Below are positions 54,401 to 62,899 of a stretch of DNA of 64,000 nt, piece after piece. This DNA comes from Gammaproteobacteria bacterium (GTDB taxonomy: Bacteria; Pseudomonadota; Gammaproteobacteria; JAIEPX01). The stretch's first letter is position 1. The number at the start of each line of letters is the position of its first letter. A program made the translations under genes and the position numbers. A model generated the notes under the pieces. That model had not been told where the DNA came from. It did not search any database and saw only the letters and a list, made by a program, of their open reading frames with translations. The stretch lies in the NCBI GenBank assembly GCA_019748175.1, contig JAIEPX010000008.1, forward strand, positions 124,001 through 188,000, read 5' to 3'.

Positions 54401-55404
54401 ATAAATCACAAGTGCCTAAAGACGCCATGTCAGTTATCGATAAATTAGGCATGTTCAGTAAATTAGACATTTTGCATGACAGTCCAGAAATTATCTACAA
54501 AAAACTATCTCTAGTAGATTCAGTTTGGCCGCACTATTACGCTGCGATGTTTTATATTTTAGGGCGTAGTAGATTGCCATCCACTTCTGTCCTTACAAAG
54601 GCTGATTATTATCAGCGATGTAAGTCGCTATGTTCTGTGATTGAACAAAAGACAGGACATTGCCCCGATTATTATTTCCTATCAAAACGTGGATTGTTGT
54701 CCTTGCGTTCGGATAAGCGAGCGCATGCAGGTATAGAGGAATTATTAAGTTTATTGGCAGACTATAAGGCATTACTGAGTGATAGTAAAAGCTATTTGAC
54801 TGATGATGGATCCCCATCACGAGAATTTGATAAAGATCCATTTAACTTGCGAGTATGTAACCGGAAATTAGCTTTAGTTTGCATTACGTTAGGAGAACGA
54901 CTTGAAACACCAGGCGAATACTTTCAACAAGCAGAACATTATCTGTTAAATGTATTGGCTGTCAAAGAAGAAAGGTACGAGCATGAAGCTGAAAATTATA
55001 ATGTCTTGGGGCAAGTATATTTGAATAAAAAAAATCCACATCGGGATTTGGAAAAAGCAACCCGGTCATTTCAAACAGCCTATGATTTAGAAATCGCTAA
55101 AAATAGTGGCTCTGGGAAAAGAAACTTTCCACTAGCAGATGCAGCGTATGGGTTAGCGATAATCGCATTAGAGAAAGGTGATTTAAAAAGAGCACGTGAG
55201 AAAGCACAATTATGTTCTTCCATTCGTCAAGAGATTAAATCTACTCAATTAGAAGAGGCCGATGCATTACTAATCCAAATTGGCAAGTTATCATCACCTC
55301 GCGTCTTAAGAGACTCGCCGATATTGAGTGGAAATGAAGTGGTCAAGAAATCATCAGAAGAGCCTACCGATGAAGAAAGAGAGGAATTGAAAAATAAATT
55401 TTGA
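51433..55404 (+). CDS. patatin-like phospholipase / NB-ARC-like NTPase / TPR protein (NLR-like)
   Basis: 1323 residues. N terminus: basic stretch and a hydrophobic helix ending FANSAA at about 62, possibly a signal peptide or membrane anchor. Patatin domain about 85-385: oxyanion loop G92-G-G-P-K-G, nucleophile elbow G123-S-S125-A-G127, catalytic D364-G-G. NB-ARC/STAND NTPase about 565-780: Walker A GMSGMGKS with K579, Walker B LWVFDN with D666, sensor GYLWVTTQN and HVPLSIALAG in place of the GLPLAL motif. Then a winged helix and TPR-like arm to 1290, homologous to the end of the 3256-residue protein. C terminus SPRVLRDSPIL plus an acidic EEPTDEEREELKNKF. This order is that of fungal NLRs with a patatin effector. 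A nucleotide-switched phospholipase is inferred; the trigger and membrane target are unknown. Confidence 0.88.
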   Translation: MKKMTRIFSTRPHLSFLSHYRRPLQQSTLGSEIMRGGHLQKKSFTSVAYFFFFSGILGFANSAAESTENQTDNSDSLSADSQLRITNLVFKGGGPKGIAFKGVLEALENNQGRYLPDVKRVGGSSAGAITAALIAAGYHSGEIREKISTQIMLSFLTSNLEPNEKEVVASLLTAYQAPGGRYFSFPKLRTIKAGLQHPVQTFKLFSKAYNNQGLSDGEYFRDWLNSLLTEKVVEIELAHRCNTQPNVDREKESIVLREKYNNLTYGQLTELIEAESHRKEKHYKHLYVVEAHNAPVSGKLYQRISTSEVLDYYANEDPTLYDKDLIIADSVRVSMSIQYAFTHGKLGYKDDKGNIIKGDPIGSDGGNLENYKYRLFDQQQYLTFPDPKKSPKEEVKNHETLGFVLVDKRASKMSRLGWLWHNAKVTYYQKKYKDGDRAKEKSHYMDRQLAEAVVGDPNEIPRHVIVDTRGVSLIDFNLSNDKQIELMQSGYDGTTLYLESRGKELHKYQLGEDKANKNKIKIYLKRYAEHSNLDDYSPNICYVNTHHESKLLSTFYPLKNNHDKHLMGISIEGMSGMGKSELAYHMAHQYMEEHFWHTWRMEQLSESSRLHVWIFDATNSGTLWNSFRELPLAVKNQASPHVASLDAIHDTHNKLTQFPNFLWVFDNVGHNDSSASKGDIHISDYIPKATTNGYLWVTTQNSLKNTRGLQMENINLNEGMLSGEAIDLLNKRSSRKYTYREAQHVLEALEHVPLSIALAGEFIRREASSLSDFLTLFTSSKKQLTREFATLSQQVNYRGGTIAATLLSLNSIANVDSGEADEVLGLIFLSSKLHVSHIPMILLLDYIKSLHPEFSNEYCKIYLNQLIRNSGSLLIPLSAGADSAIRMHKVTRSLVNNEWSLADPFFLSSRYHQKQSMALKTAARLLSNHFTNKDMIEEKRFGENLCFLPHVDALLCLCNDFEKINDLALINVLIPLYKTRCFMYDSMGSNKSQVPKDAMSVIDKLGMFSKLDILHDSPEIIYKKLSLVDSVWPHYYAAMFYILGRSRLPSTSVLTKADYYQRCKSLCSVIEQKTGHCPDYYFLSKRGLLSLRSDKRAHAGIEELLSLLADYKALLSDSKSYLTDDGSPSREFDKDPFNLRVCNRKLALVCITLGERLETPGEYFQQAEHYLLNVLAVKEERYEHEAENYNVLGQVYLNKKNPHRDLEKATRSFQTAYDLEIAKNSGSGKRNFPLADAAYGLAIIALEKGDLKRAREKAQLCSSIRQEIKSTQLEEADALLIQIGKLSSPRVLRDSPILSGNEVVKKSSEEPTDEEREELKNKF

Positions 55405-55560
55405 TGTGAATAAGTTTATAATGGAAATTTATTTGGTAACTTGAGTGGAGTTAATTTTTTTTATAACAGAGGGCCTGTTTTTTTGCGAAGAAAATATGAG
55501 ATAAAATCTTATATAATTAGATAATCATAGAAAATTTACATCATTGCGGAGGGAGGCGAG

Positions 55561-58500
55561 TTGCAGGATAAAAACGAAAAAGGCAAAGAAGAGGAAGATT
55601 CGCCTGCCCTAATAAAAAACACCAAAAAAAATGTTGAGTCCGATGATTCTAGTTATCCTGAAGATCAAAAGGTTATAAACGCTATCTTAAATAAGGACTC
55701 TTCGCTACCCGAAATCCATAATATTGCTCAGATTTATTTAGATTATGTCGCAAAGCACAACCAATCGACTTGTTCACAAACAGAAACAAATTCAAGAACT
55801 ATAAGAAAGGTTGTATTATTATTAAATACTGTAGCATGTAAATATCCTGCTGAAAAATTAGAGGCAGAGAAAAAGATAGCTGCTCAAGAAATGGAATTTA
55901 TCAAAATAAATTTATCAAAAAGTTCTCACGCTATAAAAAATTTACAACAATGTCTTGATGAAAATAAACTTAATAGACATAGGATTAGCTTGATAAGGAG
56001 TTATGTAGCTCAAAAAACAAAACTCTTCAAACATATTTTCAATAAAGGGCAAATAGATTCATATGCTTCTGAAAAGATCCACTCAGAAATCAGCTCATTA
56101 TTTAGAGATTTTCTTAGGGATATTATTATTAATCAGGTTTTGCCATTTTTTTGGCGTCCCCACTGTGAATTTGCAATTATACCGTTAGGATCTACTGCCA
56201 GAGGTGAAATGACGCCTTACTCTGATCTAGAATTTGCGATATTATATGAAAGAAATGAGGGTGAAGAAGATATAAATATAAAGCATTATTTTCGTATCAT
56301 AACAGAATACCTTTATATCAAGATAGCAAATCTCGGTGAAACCCGCATTAGGGGAGAGATGAGTGATTTTCCTCCAGGTGTTGATTTTACTTTCGATCAA
56401 AGTATCCCAAAGGGTTTTACGTTTGACCCTGGTAAAAATACTCCTTTGGGTAAAAAAGGTGAGCATGAGTTAATTGGAACGCCAGATGAGATAAGTCGGT
56501 ATCTCAGTATTGACTTCATAAAACGAAATTCTACTCTTTGGACGATACTAAACACATTAAGCTCCGAAAATATTATATACTCGACTAAGTTTGGTTCAAG
56601 CATTGTAGTAGATTTCATCCGAATAAAGAATGCCCTTATTAATACAGTTGATTACAGAAGCTTTTTATTTGATTCTATGAATGTGGTGTTAGCTAGATTT
56701 CGAGTATCACTAGGAAAGCTAGAAGATCAAGGTCGTGTATTAAACGTTAAGTATGGATTATATCGATTACCTAATATGTTAATCGATTTACTCGCAATAT
56801 ACTATAACCTAAGTTCAGCTAGCTCTTGGGCAAGACTTCGTGAAATGTATGAAAAAGAATTGATTAGTAAAATAGCATATTATTACCTAATATCTATTGT
56901 TTCGACATGTACCATGCTGAGAACGGTTGTATACCTAGAAAATAATTCTCAATGCGATGATCTTGTTGTAAATTATTCTGGATATAGTGAAGAATCGATA
57001 TCGTCTATATTTAAAACTTTATTACCGCTTGAAATATATATGCATGAATTTGTTGATAGTGTAGGTGAAGAATTTCCTTTCTCGAATGTAGATGCATTTT
57101 TAAATTCTGAGTCTGTTGCTCAAATAAGAATATTTGATATGAAAGATGAACATGATGAACTCATTCGTTATTTAGAAAATCAAATCTCAGAACTATTAGT
57201 TAAAAACCTTCGGCAATATTTTATAAAAGATAACCAGGGGATAATTGAAGAATTAGAAAATGACGATTCTGTTAATAATGTGACTGATGATGATAATTCT
57301 AAAAATAACTTTTTACCTTGGTGTATAAATTGTCTTGGAAGAGCGTATTTTAAAAAAGCTGATTTTAAAAGAGCATTTGTAGTTTATTCAAATGCGTCGC
57401 GAATTTACCCAAAACAAACAGCAATTTATTCTCATTTGGCATGCGTTTATGAAGAGCTTGGAAACTATAAGTTAGCTATTATTAATCATATTAAAACTAT
57501 AATGGTTGGTATAGGAATTGAGTTTTTTATCATTAAGATGAAGGAGTTAGTTGAAAGAATAATAAAAAAAGACAATTTTGATCTTTCAGCCAAAGAATTC
57601 AAAATATACAGGTCTGTAATAAATTATATTTGTTTTCTTTCAAAAAGCATTTTATTTAGTGAGAAAGCGTGCTCTGATTTCTACATTTTGAACTCTTTAG
57701 TACCCTACATCGAAGATTCAAAGTATGAAGATGAGATGCCTATTGTTTTAGAAAAATTGACCGAATTTAGTTCAATGTTTGATCTTAAAGAGGTATTGCC
57801 CAGAAAAAAATGGATGCATGAAATAATTAAGTGCGTGTCAGAGATGTTATCTAATCTTTGTTTAACGCTTGATAAAGCTGAAGACTATATTAATGCAGAA
57901 TTGGCTGGGAATATTGCAGTTAAATTTGAATTATTTAGATCTCCAGAGTATCCTTCTGATTCTCTAATAACGTATAAGCATAATCTTGTAAATGTGTATA
58001 TACATCGTTACAAATTTCATAAAGCTGAAGAAGAAATAAATAAAATATTAAAACAAACAAAATCTCAATCGGGGCCTCGCTCAAGGTCATATGTTAGGTC
58101 TCTTAAATTAAAAGCTGAGATCTACTATGATTTAGAGAAACATGATAAAGCGATACATGTCTGTAGAAAAGCTTTATCAATAATACGGCGTAGTGATTAT
58201 TCAGATTATTGCTCTGAAGAGGAAACGTATCTATATCTTTGTTTAGGTCAAGCATGGTCTAGAGTTAATGACCTGGATAAAGCTACCCAGGCACTGAACA
58301 ATTCTATTTATAAAGCGAAAGATTTATTTGGCACTTCTCATCATGTAACGGCGATAGTGCTTTCTAATTGTGCAGAATCAATGCGTCGTTTGGGTCAATT
58401 TGATCTAGCTGAGCGATATAAAAAGGAAGCTATTCAAATATATTCATCGGGGCTCTTGTATAATGATGCACATCTACTCACATTGAATAGCGGATTGGGT

Positions 58501-59829
58501 TTGATATGGTTTGAGGCGGGTGTTGGTGGTTTTGGGTTATTAAGATTTAGAGGAGGAGCTAATGTGAGAAGAAAAAAGTCTAAAAATAAAGGTATTGATA
58601 TAATAAAAATATCATATAGAAAATTTCAGATACTTCTCGAAGATTTTGAAAGAGAAAAAGATTACGTCAACTTCTCTACCTGTGTCAACAATTACGCTGG
58701 AACCTTAAATTCTCCTGAATTATTTGATTTATATAAGATTACCGATTTATACAAAATTGAATGTATCCCTTTTTTAAAAAAACTTAAGTGTCCTTACACA
58801 TATAATCTGATTGCTATATCTTACTTTAATTTGGCAAAATCATATCTTTTAGCAATAAATTACAGAGCTGATACAAAATTAAAGGTTTACAAATGTGAAT
58901 TCTATATCAAAGCTTTGCATTATACAAATAAAGCACTCAAATATCGTTTTATGAAATCGCCTAATCATTATGAAATTGAAATGTGTGAAATTCTATTAAC
59001 TATTAGCCATTGTTTTTATGCTCTTGATAAGTTGTCGCATGCTTTGAGTATTATTGATAAAGCAATAATAATTATGGAAAATAATTTTATATTGTTTGAA
59101 ATTGATAAGCATAAATTAAGTCAGTATAATGATACTAAATTCCATATTTATTTTGATATAGTTGCTTTTTTAATAACTGTTTATAGAAAAATGAGCAATA
59201 GCGAAAGAAGGCCATTTTATATTGATATTCGTTATTATGAAGTTTGGCTAGAGAAACATAAGCCATTGAAGAAAAGGAAATCATTCGGATATACCTATAC
59301 GTTAGATAATAAACCATTAGAAGTCCCGCCTGAGATGAAGAAACAACTAGACGGTCAAGCAATCCTCATCTTTTATTCATTTATTGATCAATTAGAAAAT
59401 ATACGTAAAATGGAGGGTGTAGTTAAAGATCCTAATAATAAGGCAAAAAATATTACTGAGTTTATAATGCCAAATCTCACAGCTGATTACACTATTACAC
59501 AATGCTCTCAAATTGATGCATCAAATATTACTGATATATTCATTGAAAATCACAATGTGGAACCTACAAGTTTAACATCTACTCCAAACATTTTTAATGA
59601 TCACAAGATATTTAATCGCAATCCCTCTAGTTTTATTTCAACTCTTTTTGAATCAAATCGAGAATCAAGTAACCTATCAGATGACTCTCAGGAAGTTCTT
59701 GATGATGCTGAAGCGGAAAGGGCAATTGAAGAATATGACCGTGAACAAAGAGACTGCGCTGAGGAAGATGAAGTATACGAAGAACATGGGCTTGAAGATA
59801 AAACAAAGAAAATTGTTGCTTTCGATTAG
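55561..59829 (+). CDS. diverged nucleotidyltransferase-TPR giant protein
   Basis: 1422 residues, start TTG at 55561 with a strong GGAGGGAGG site seven bases before, so the rare start is credible. N-terminal polar region, then a nucleotidyltransferase domain of the GlnD/DUF294 type with G210-STARGEMTPYS-D222-L-E224 (closer to GlnD than the sisters are), GFTFDPGKNTPLGK and LYRLPNMLIDLLAIY, then scattered degenerate TPRs (about 590-640, 850-990, 1130-1180). The C terminus is Glu/Asp-rich (AEEDEVYEEHGLEDKTKK). It lacks OTU and the SPRxLRDSPIL tail. It is more AT-rich than the other members and probably a separate, older branch or a separate acquisition. Function is inferred only from the family. 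Confidence 0.82.
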   Translation: MQDKNEKGKEEEDSPALIKNTKKNVESDDSSYPEDQKVINAILNKDSSLPEIHNIAQIYLDYVAKHNQSTCSQTETNSRTIRKVVLLLNTVACKYPAEKLEAEKKIAAQEMEFIKINLSKSSHAIKNLQQCLDENKLNRHRISLIRSYVAQKTKLFKHIFNKGQIDSYASEKIHSEISSLFRDFLRDIIINQVLPFFWRPHCEFAIIPLGSTARGEMTPYSDLEFAILYERNEGEEDINIKHYFRIITEYLYIKIANLGETRIRGEMSDFPPGVDFTFDQSIPKGFTFDPGKNTPLGKKGEHELIGTPDEISRYLSIDFIKRNSTLWTILNTLSSENIIYSTKFGSSIVVDFIRIKNALINTVDYRSFLFDSMNVVLARFRVSLGKLEDQGRVLNVKYGLYRLPNMLIDLLAIYYNLSSASSWARLREMYEKELISKIAYYYLISIVSTCTMLRTVVYLENNSQCDDLVVNYSGYSEESISSIFKTLLPLEIYMHEFVDSVGEEFPFSNVDAFLNSESVAQIRIFDMKDEHDELIRYLENQISELLVKNLRQYFIKDNQGIIEELENDDSVNNVTDDDNSKNNFLPWCINCLGRAYFKKADFKRAFVVYSNASRIYPKQTAIYSHLACVYEELGNYKLAIINHIKTIMVGIGIEFFIIKMKELVERIIKKDNFDLSAKEFKIYRSVINYICFLSKSILFSEKACSDFYILNSLVPYIEDSKYEDEMPIVLEKLTEFSSMFDLKEVLPRKKWMHEIIKCVSEMLSNLCLTLDKAEDYINAELAGNIAVKFELFRSPEYPSDSLITYKHNLVNVYIHRYKFHKAEEEINKILKQTKSQSGPRSRSYVRSLKLKAEIYYDLEKHDKAIHVCRKALSIIRRSDYSDYCSEEETYLYLCLGQAWSRVNDLDKATQALNNSIYKAKDLFGTSHHVTAIVLSNCAESMRRLGQFDLAERYKKEAIQIYSSGLLYNDAHLLTLNSGLGLIWFEAGVGGFGLLRFRGGANVRRKKSKNKGIDIIKISYRKFQILLEDFEREKDYVNFSTCVNNYAGTLNSPELFDLYKITDLYKIECIPFLKKLKCPYTYNLIAISYFNLAKSYLLAINYRADTKLKVYKCEFYIKALHYTNKALKYRFMKSPNHYEIEMCEILLTISHCFYALDKLSHALSIIDKAIIIMENNFILFEIDKHKLSQYNDTKFHIYFDIVAFLITVYRKMSNSERRPFYIDIRYYEVWLEKHKPLKKRKSFGYTYTLDNKPLEVPPEMKKQLDGQAILIFYSFIDQLENIRKMEGVVKDPNNKAKNITEFIMPNLTADYTITQCSQIDASNITDIFIENHNVEPTSLTSTPNIFNDHKIFNRNPSSFISTLFESNRESSNLSDDSQEVLDDAEAERAIEEYDREQRDCAEEDEVYEEHGLEDKTKKIVAFD

Positions 59830-59939
59830 TATAGCTTAATGTTTTTTGACTTAACTCACTCCATCACTTTCATTATCGAATAAGTTAGGTAGAATCAGCG
59901 TTTGAATCACCTAACGTATGCTTATTTGAGAGTAGATAA

Positions 59940-60620
59940 ATGGAAAGCTTCACTATTATTGGCAAGAAAAATTGGCGTCAGTTTCTTTACTGCCTGGAAT
60001 GCTACGATGTTCCGGAACTGCAGGCGTTTTTTCGTGACCCAGATTCTTTTTTGACATCGAATCGAGTGTCAGCCTTTAAAGAAAAACCGGGTGATACTAC
60101 GAAAGTTGTGCGTATTAACATAGCGGGTCATGATTGGGTGGTGAAGCGGTATAACGTAAAAGGCTTTGGTCATTGGTTGCGCCGTTGTTTGTTACCAAGT
60201 CGTGCTATGGTGTCATGGGGTAATGCACTGGGCTTGTTTCGCGCAGGAATTGCGACCCCTGTTCCTGTGGCGGTCATTGAGCAACGAGTCGGACCGTTAA
60301 GGGGCGTGGCATATTACATAACAGAGTATTGTGAAGGAACTTTAGCCAGCCACTTTTTTCGATCCAGCCCAGATTATTTTGAATACGGTGAACAAGTTCG
60401 AGCAGCTATTCATCACATGACTGAAAAACTACATGCTGCAGGATTTACACATGATGATTGGCAATATAACAATATTTTACTGGTCGATTATCAGCCCCTT
60501 GCTCTAGATTTAGATCACATGCGCTATTTTGGTCAGCCTTCATCGAAATTCGATGCAGCAAAACTCCGTGATTGGGATCGATTGAGACGCAGCGCTGAAA
60601 AAACGCAATATTCGGCCTAA
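59940..60620 (+). CDS. LPS core kinase-like protein (InaA/WaaP family)
   Basis: 226 residues. Kinase-like fold with nucleotide-binding WVVKRYNVKG, the catalytic loop HAAGFTHDDWQYNNILL (Asp and Asn present) and LALDLDHMR as the metal-binding strand. The family phosphorylates heptose or Kdo residues of the LPS core at the cytoplasmic face. It lies next to LPS glycosyltransferase and heptose-synthesis genes, which supports this role. It converges with the next gene, with three bases between stops. Clearly a different protein from the kinase at 31780-32478. Confidence 0.85.
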   Translation: MESFTIIGKKNWRQFLYCLECYDVPELQAFFRDPDSFLTSNRVSAFKEKPGDTTKVVRINIAGHDWVVKRYNVKGFGHWLRRCLLPSRAMVSWGNALGLFRAGIATPVPVAVIEQRVGPLRGVAYYITEYCEGTLASHFFRSSPDYFEYGEQVRAAIHHMTEKLHAAGFTHDDWQYNNILLVDYQPLALDLDHMRYFGQPSSKFDAAKLRDWDRLRRSAEKTQYSA

Positions 60621-60623
60621 TTC

Positions 60624-61388
60624 TCAACCGGGAGAAGCGGAACGCTTCTTCGACAAATGGCTGAGCTTTAAGTAACGATAGTAACAGCCTTCAGCGTTTG
60701 AAATAGCGAGTTGGAAGCCTGCTTTGCCATCCAGAAATCCTAGTCGAAGCAAATAGCCGCGGAAAAATGTCCACAATGAGCGAATGAGGGCTTTAGCAAA
60801 ACTCGCTGATTTTCCCGCTGCAAACTGATGTTGAGCACCAAGAGAAGAGTACTGATCCATTTTAGCCAACACTTCATTGAAATCTTTAAAAGCAAGATGA
60901 ATCAGCGGCGATTTTACGGAGCACGTGGTTCCATTCACCTGTAATGATTCATGCACAAGCACATTAGTAAATTGCGCTTTTTCTCGACGAAATAATCGTG
61001 TGACACGATCACCCCGCCAATCTCCGAATCGAATTTTATGGCCGCAATACAGCGATTGCCGAGGAATAGCATACGCATCGGCTGCATCATTGCGATTTAG
61101 AAGGCTTTTAATTTCATCGCGTAATTCACTAGAAACGCGTTCATCAGCATCAAGGGAAAGCACCCATTCTCCGGTAGCTTTTGACAAGGCGCGGTTTTTT
61201 TGAGGTCCAAATCCTGGCCAATCTGTACTAAAGACATGAGGCGTATATTGGCGAGCGATTTCCAGTGTTGCGTCGGTACTTCCGGAATCGCAAATAATGA
61301 TTTCGTCCGCCCAACTGATAGACGCCAAACAATCAGGCAGATCATGTGCTTCATTTTTAGTGATTAGTATCACGCTGATGCGATTCAT
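60624..61388 (-). CDS. family-2 glycosyltransferase, WaaE/KdtX-like
   Basis: 254 residues. GT-A motifs: ISVILITKNEAHDLPDCLAS, ISWADEIIICDSGSTD and the DADERVS metal site near 98. This start pattern is that of the LPS-core beta-1,4-glucosyltransferase group (WaaE/KdtX), which adds glucose to heptose I. The C terminus has a basic amphipathic helix region suitable for membrane contact. AGGAAA precedes the ATG. Divergent from hldE, so both can be controlled from the 77-base gap. Confidence 0.88.
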   Translation of the reverse strand: MNRISVILITKNEAHDLPDCLASISWADEIIICDSGSTDATLEIARQYTPHVFSTDWPGFGPQKNRALSKATGEWVLSLDADERVSSELRDEIKSLLNRNDAADAYAIPRQSLYCGHKIRFGDWRGDRVTRLFRREKAQFTNVLVHESLQVNGTTCSVKSPLIHLAFKDFNEVLAKMDQYSSLGAQHQFAAGKSASFAKALIRSLWTFFRGYLLRLGFLDGKAGFQLAISNAEGCYYRYLKLSHLSKKRSASPG

Positions 61389-61404
61389 GGTTGAGTTTCC
61401 TGTC

Positions 61405-61432
61405 TTGACCCACAGCCTCTAAGTGTTAGTAT
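61405..61432 (+). promoter_or_regulatory. possible hldE promoter
   Basis: TTGACC (61405-61410), spacing 16, TAGTAT (61427-61432), 33 bases before the hldE start. Confidence 0.45.
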
Positions 61433-61465
61433 CATAGCCTTCGGAAGACTGTATAGGAAGAAAAA

Positions 61466-62899
61466 ATGACATTATCACTGCCTAATTTTGAGAAGGTCAA
61501 GGTTGTAGTTCTTGGCGATGTGATGCTGGATAGATACTGGCATGGGGCTACTGAGCGTATTTCCCCGGAAGCACCTGTTCCGGTAGTTCATGTTAAAGAC
61601 ATGCAAGAGCGACCTGGTGGGGCAGGTAATGTTGCTTTAAATCTTAAAGCCTTAGGATGTGATGTTCGTTTATTGGGCATGGTGGGAGATGATAGTGCGG
61701 GCGAGCGCCTTGAAGAAGAGCTTCGAGTTGCGGGTGTCTTTTGTCATTTTCAACGAGTTCCGTCATTACCGACGACGAGCAAATTGCGCGTTTTAGGGCG
61801 TCATCAACAATTAATTCGTCTCGATTTTGAGCAAAGTTTTCACGGTGTCGATCCGACGCTACTTTTTGAAGAGTGTAAATCACAATTAGCTGAAGCCGAT
61901 GTTTTAATTGTATCGGATTATGGAAAAGGTGTTTTGCAACATGTTCAATCTATCATCGAGCTCGCGAATCGAATGCAAAAACCTATTTTAGTAGATCCAA
62001 AAGGACGCGATTTTAGTCGATATTATGGTGCTACAATTATCACGCCCAATTTGAAAGAATTTGAAGCCGTTGTTGGACCTTCTCGAAGTGAAAATGCAAT
62101 TACAGAAAATGCACTCGCACTGATAAAAGAGCATAAATTTGGTGCGATGCTCATCACGCGTGGTGAACACGGTATGAGTTTTATTCAACCGAATGAAGAA
62201 CCCTTGCATGTGCAAGCGCGTGCACAAGAAGTTTACGATGTTACCGGTGCGGGCGATACCGTAATTTCTACATTAGCAGCGTCCATTGCAGCAGGTGCTT
62301 CCTATTCAGATGCTGTTTATTTAGCGAATGCTGCAGCGGGAATTTCTGTAACTAAATTAGGTTCGGCTACAGTCACTGTTCCAGAATTACGACGAGTCTT
62401 GCAGCGACAAGAAAATTCAGAATTAGGGGTGCTTACAGAATCAGAATTAATGGTGAGTGTGGCAGATGCCCGTGCACACAATGAAACCATCGTGATGACA
62501 AACGGCTGTTTTGATATTTTACATGTTGGACACATCACTTATTTGCAACAGGCGAAAGCGTTAGGTACACGATTAATTGTTGCTGTGAACGATGATGCTT
62601 CTGTCGCTGGTTTAAAGGGCCCAACACGCCCCATTAATTCATTAGAGAATCGAATGTCTATGCTCGCTGCATTACGTGTAGTCGATTGGGTTGTTCCTTT
62701 TAGTGAAGACACCCCGGAAAGATTAATAACACGAGTTCTTCCAGATATTTTAGTAAAGGGTGGTGATTACGAAGTTGATAAAATTGCGGGCTCACGCGCA
62801 GTGCTAGCAAATGGTGGCAGTGTGCGGATCTTATCATTTGTTGATGGGCATTCCACAACCGGAATGTTAAAGAAAATTGTTGATGGAGAAATAGCATGA
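61466..62899 (+). CDS. hldE: bifunctional heptose 7-phosphate kinase / heptose 1-phosphate adenylyltransferase
   Basis: 477 residues, the same length as E. coli HldE. N-terminal PfkB-type sugar kinase: [28 protein letters not shown], and the catalytic [16 protein letters not shown]-terminal cytidylyltransferase-like domain with [16 protein letters not shown]. It makes ADP-D-glycero-beta-D-manno-heptose in two of the steps towards ADP-heptose, which WaaC and WaaF use. AGGAAG precedes the ATG. It overlaps hldD by four bases, so the two are one operon. Confidence 0.96.
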   Translation: MTLSLPNFEKVKVVVLGDVMLDRYWHGATERISPEAPVPVVHVKDMQERPGGAGNVALNLKALGCDVRLLGMVGDDSAGERLEEELRVAGVFCHFQRVPSLPTTSKLRVLGRHQQLIRLDFEQSFHGVDPTLLFEECKSQLAEADVLIVSDYGKGVLQHVQSIIELANRMQKPILVDPKGRDFSRYYGATIITPNLKEFEAVVGPSRSENAITENALALIKEHKFGAMLITRGEHGMSFIQPNEEPLHVQARAQEVYDVTGAGDTVISTLAASIAAGASYSDAVYLANAAAGISVTKLGSATVTVPELRRVLQRQENSELGVLTESELMVSVADARAHNETIVMTNGCFDILHVGHITYLQQAKALGTRLIVAVNDDASVAGLKGPTRPINSLENRMSMLAALRVVDWVVPFSEDTPERLITRVLPDILVKGGDYEVDKIAGSRAVLANGGSVRILSFVDGHSTTGMLKKIVDGEIA

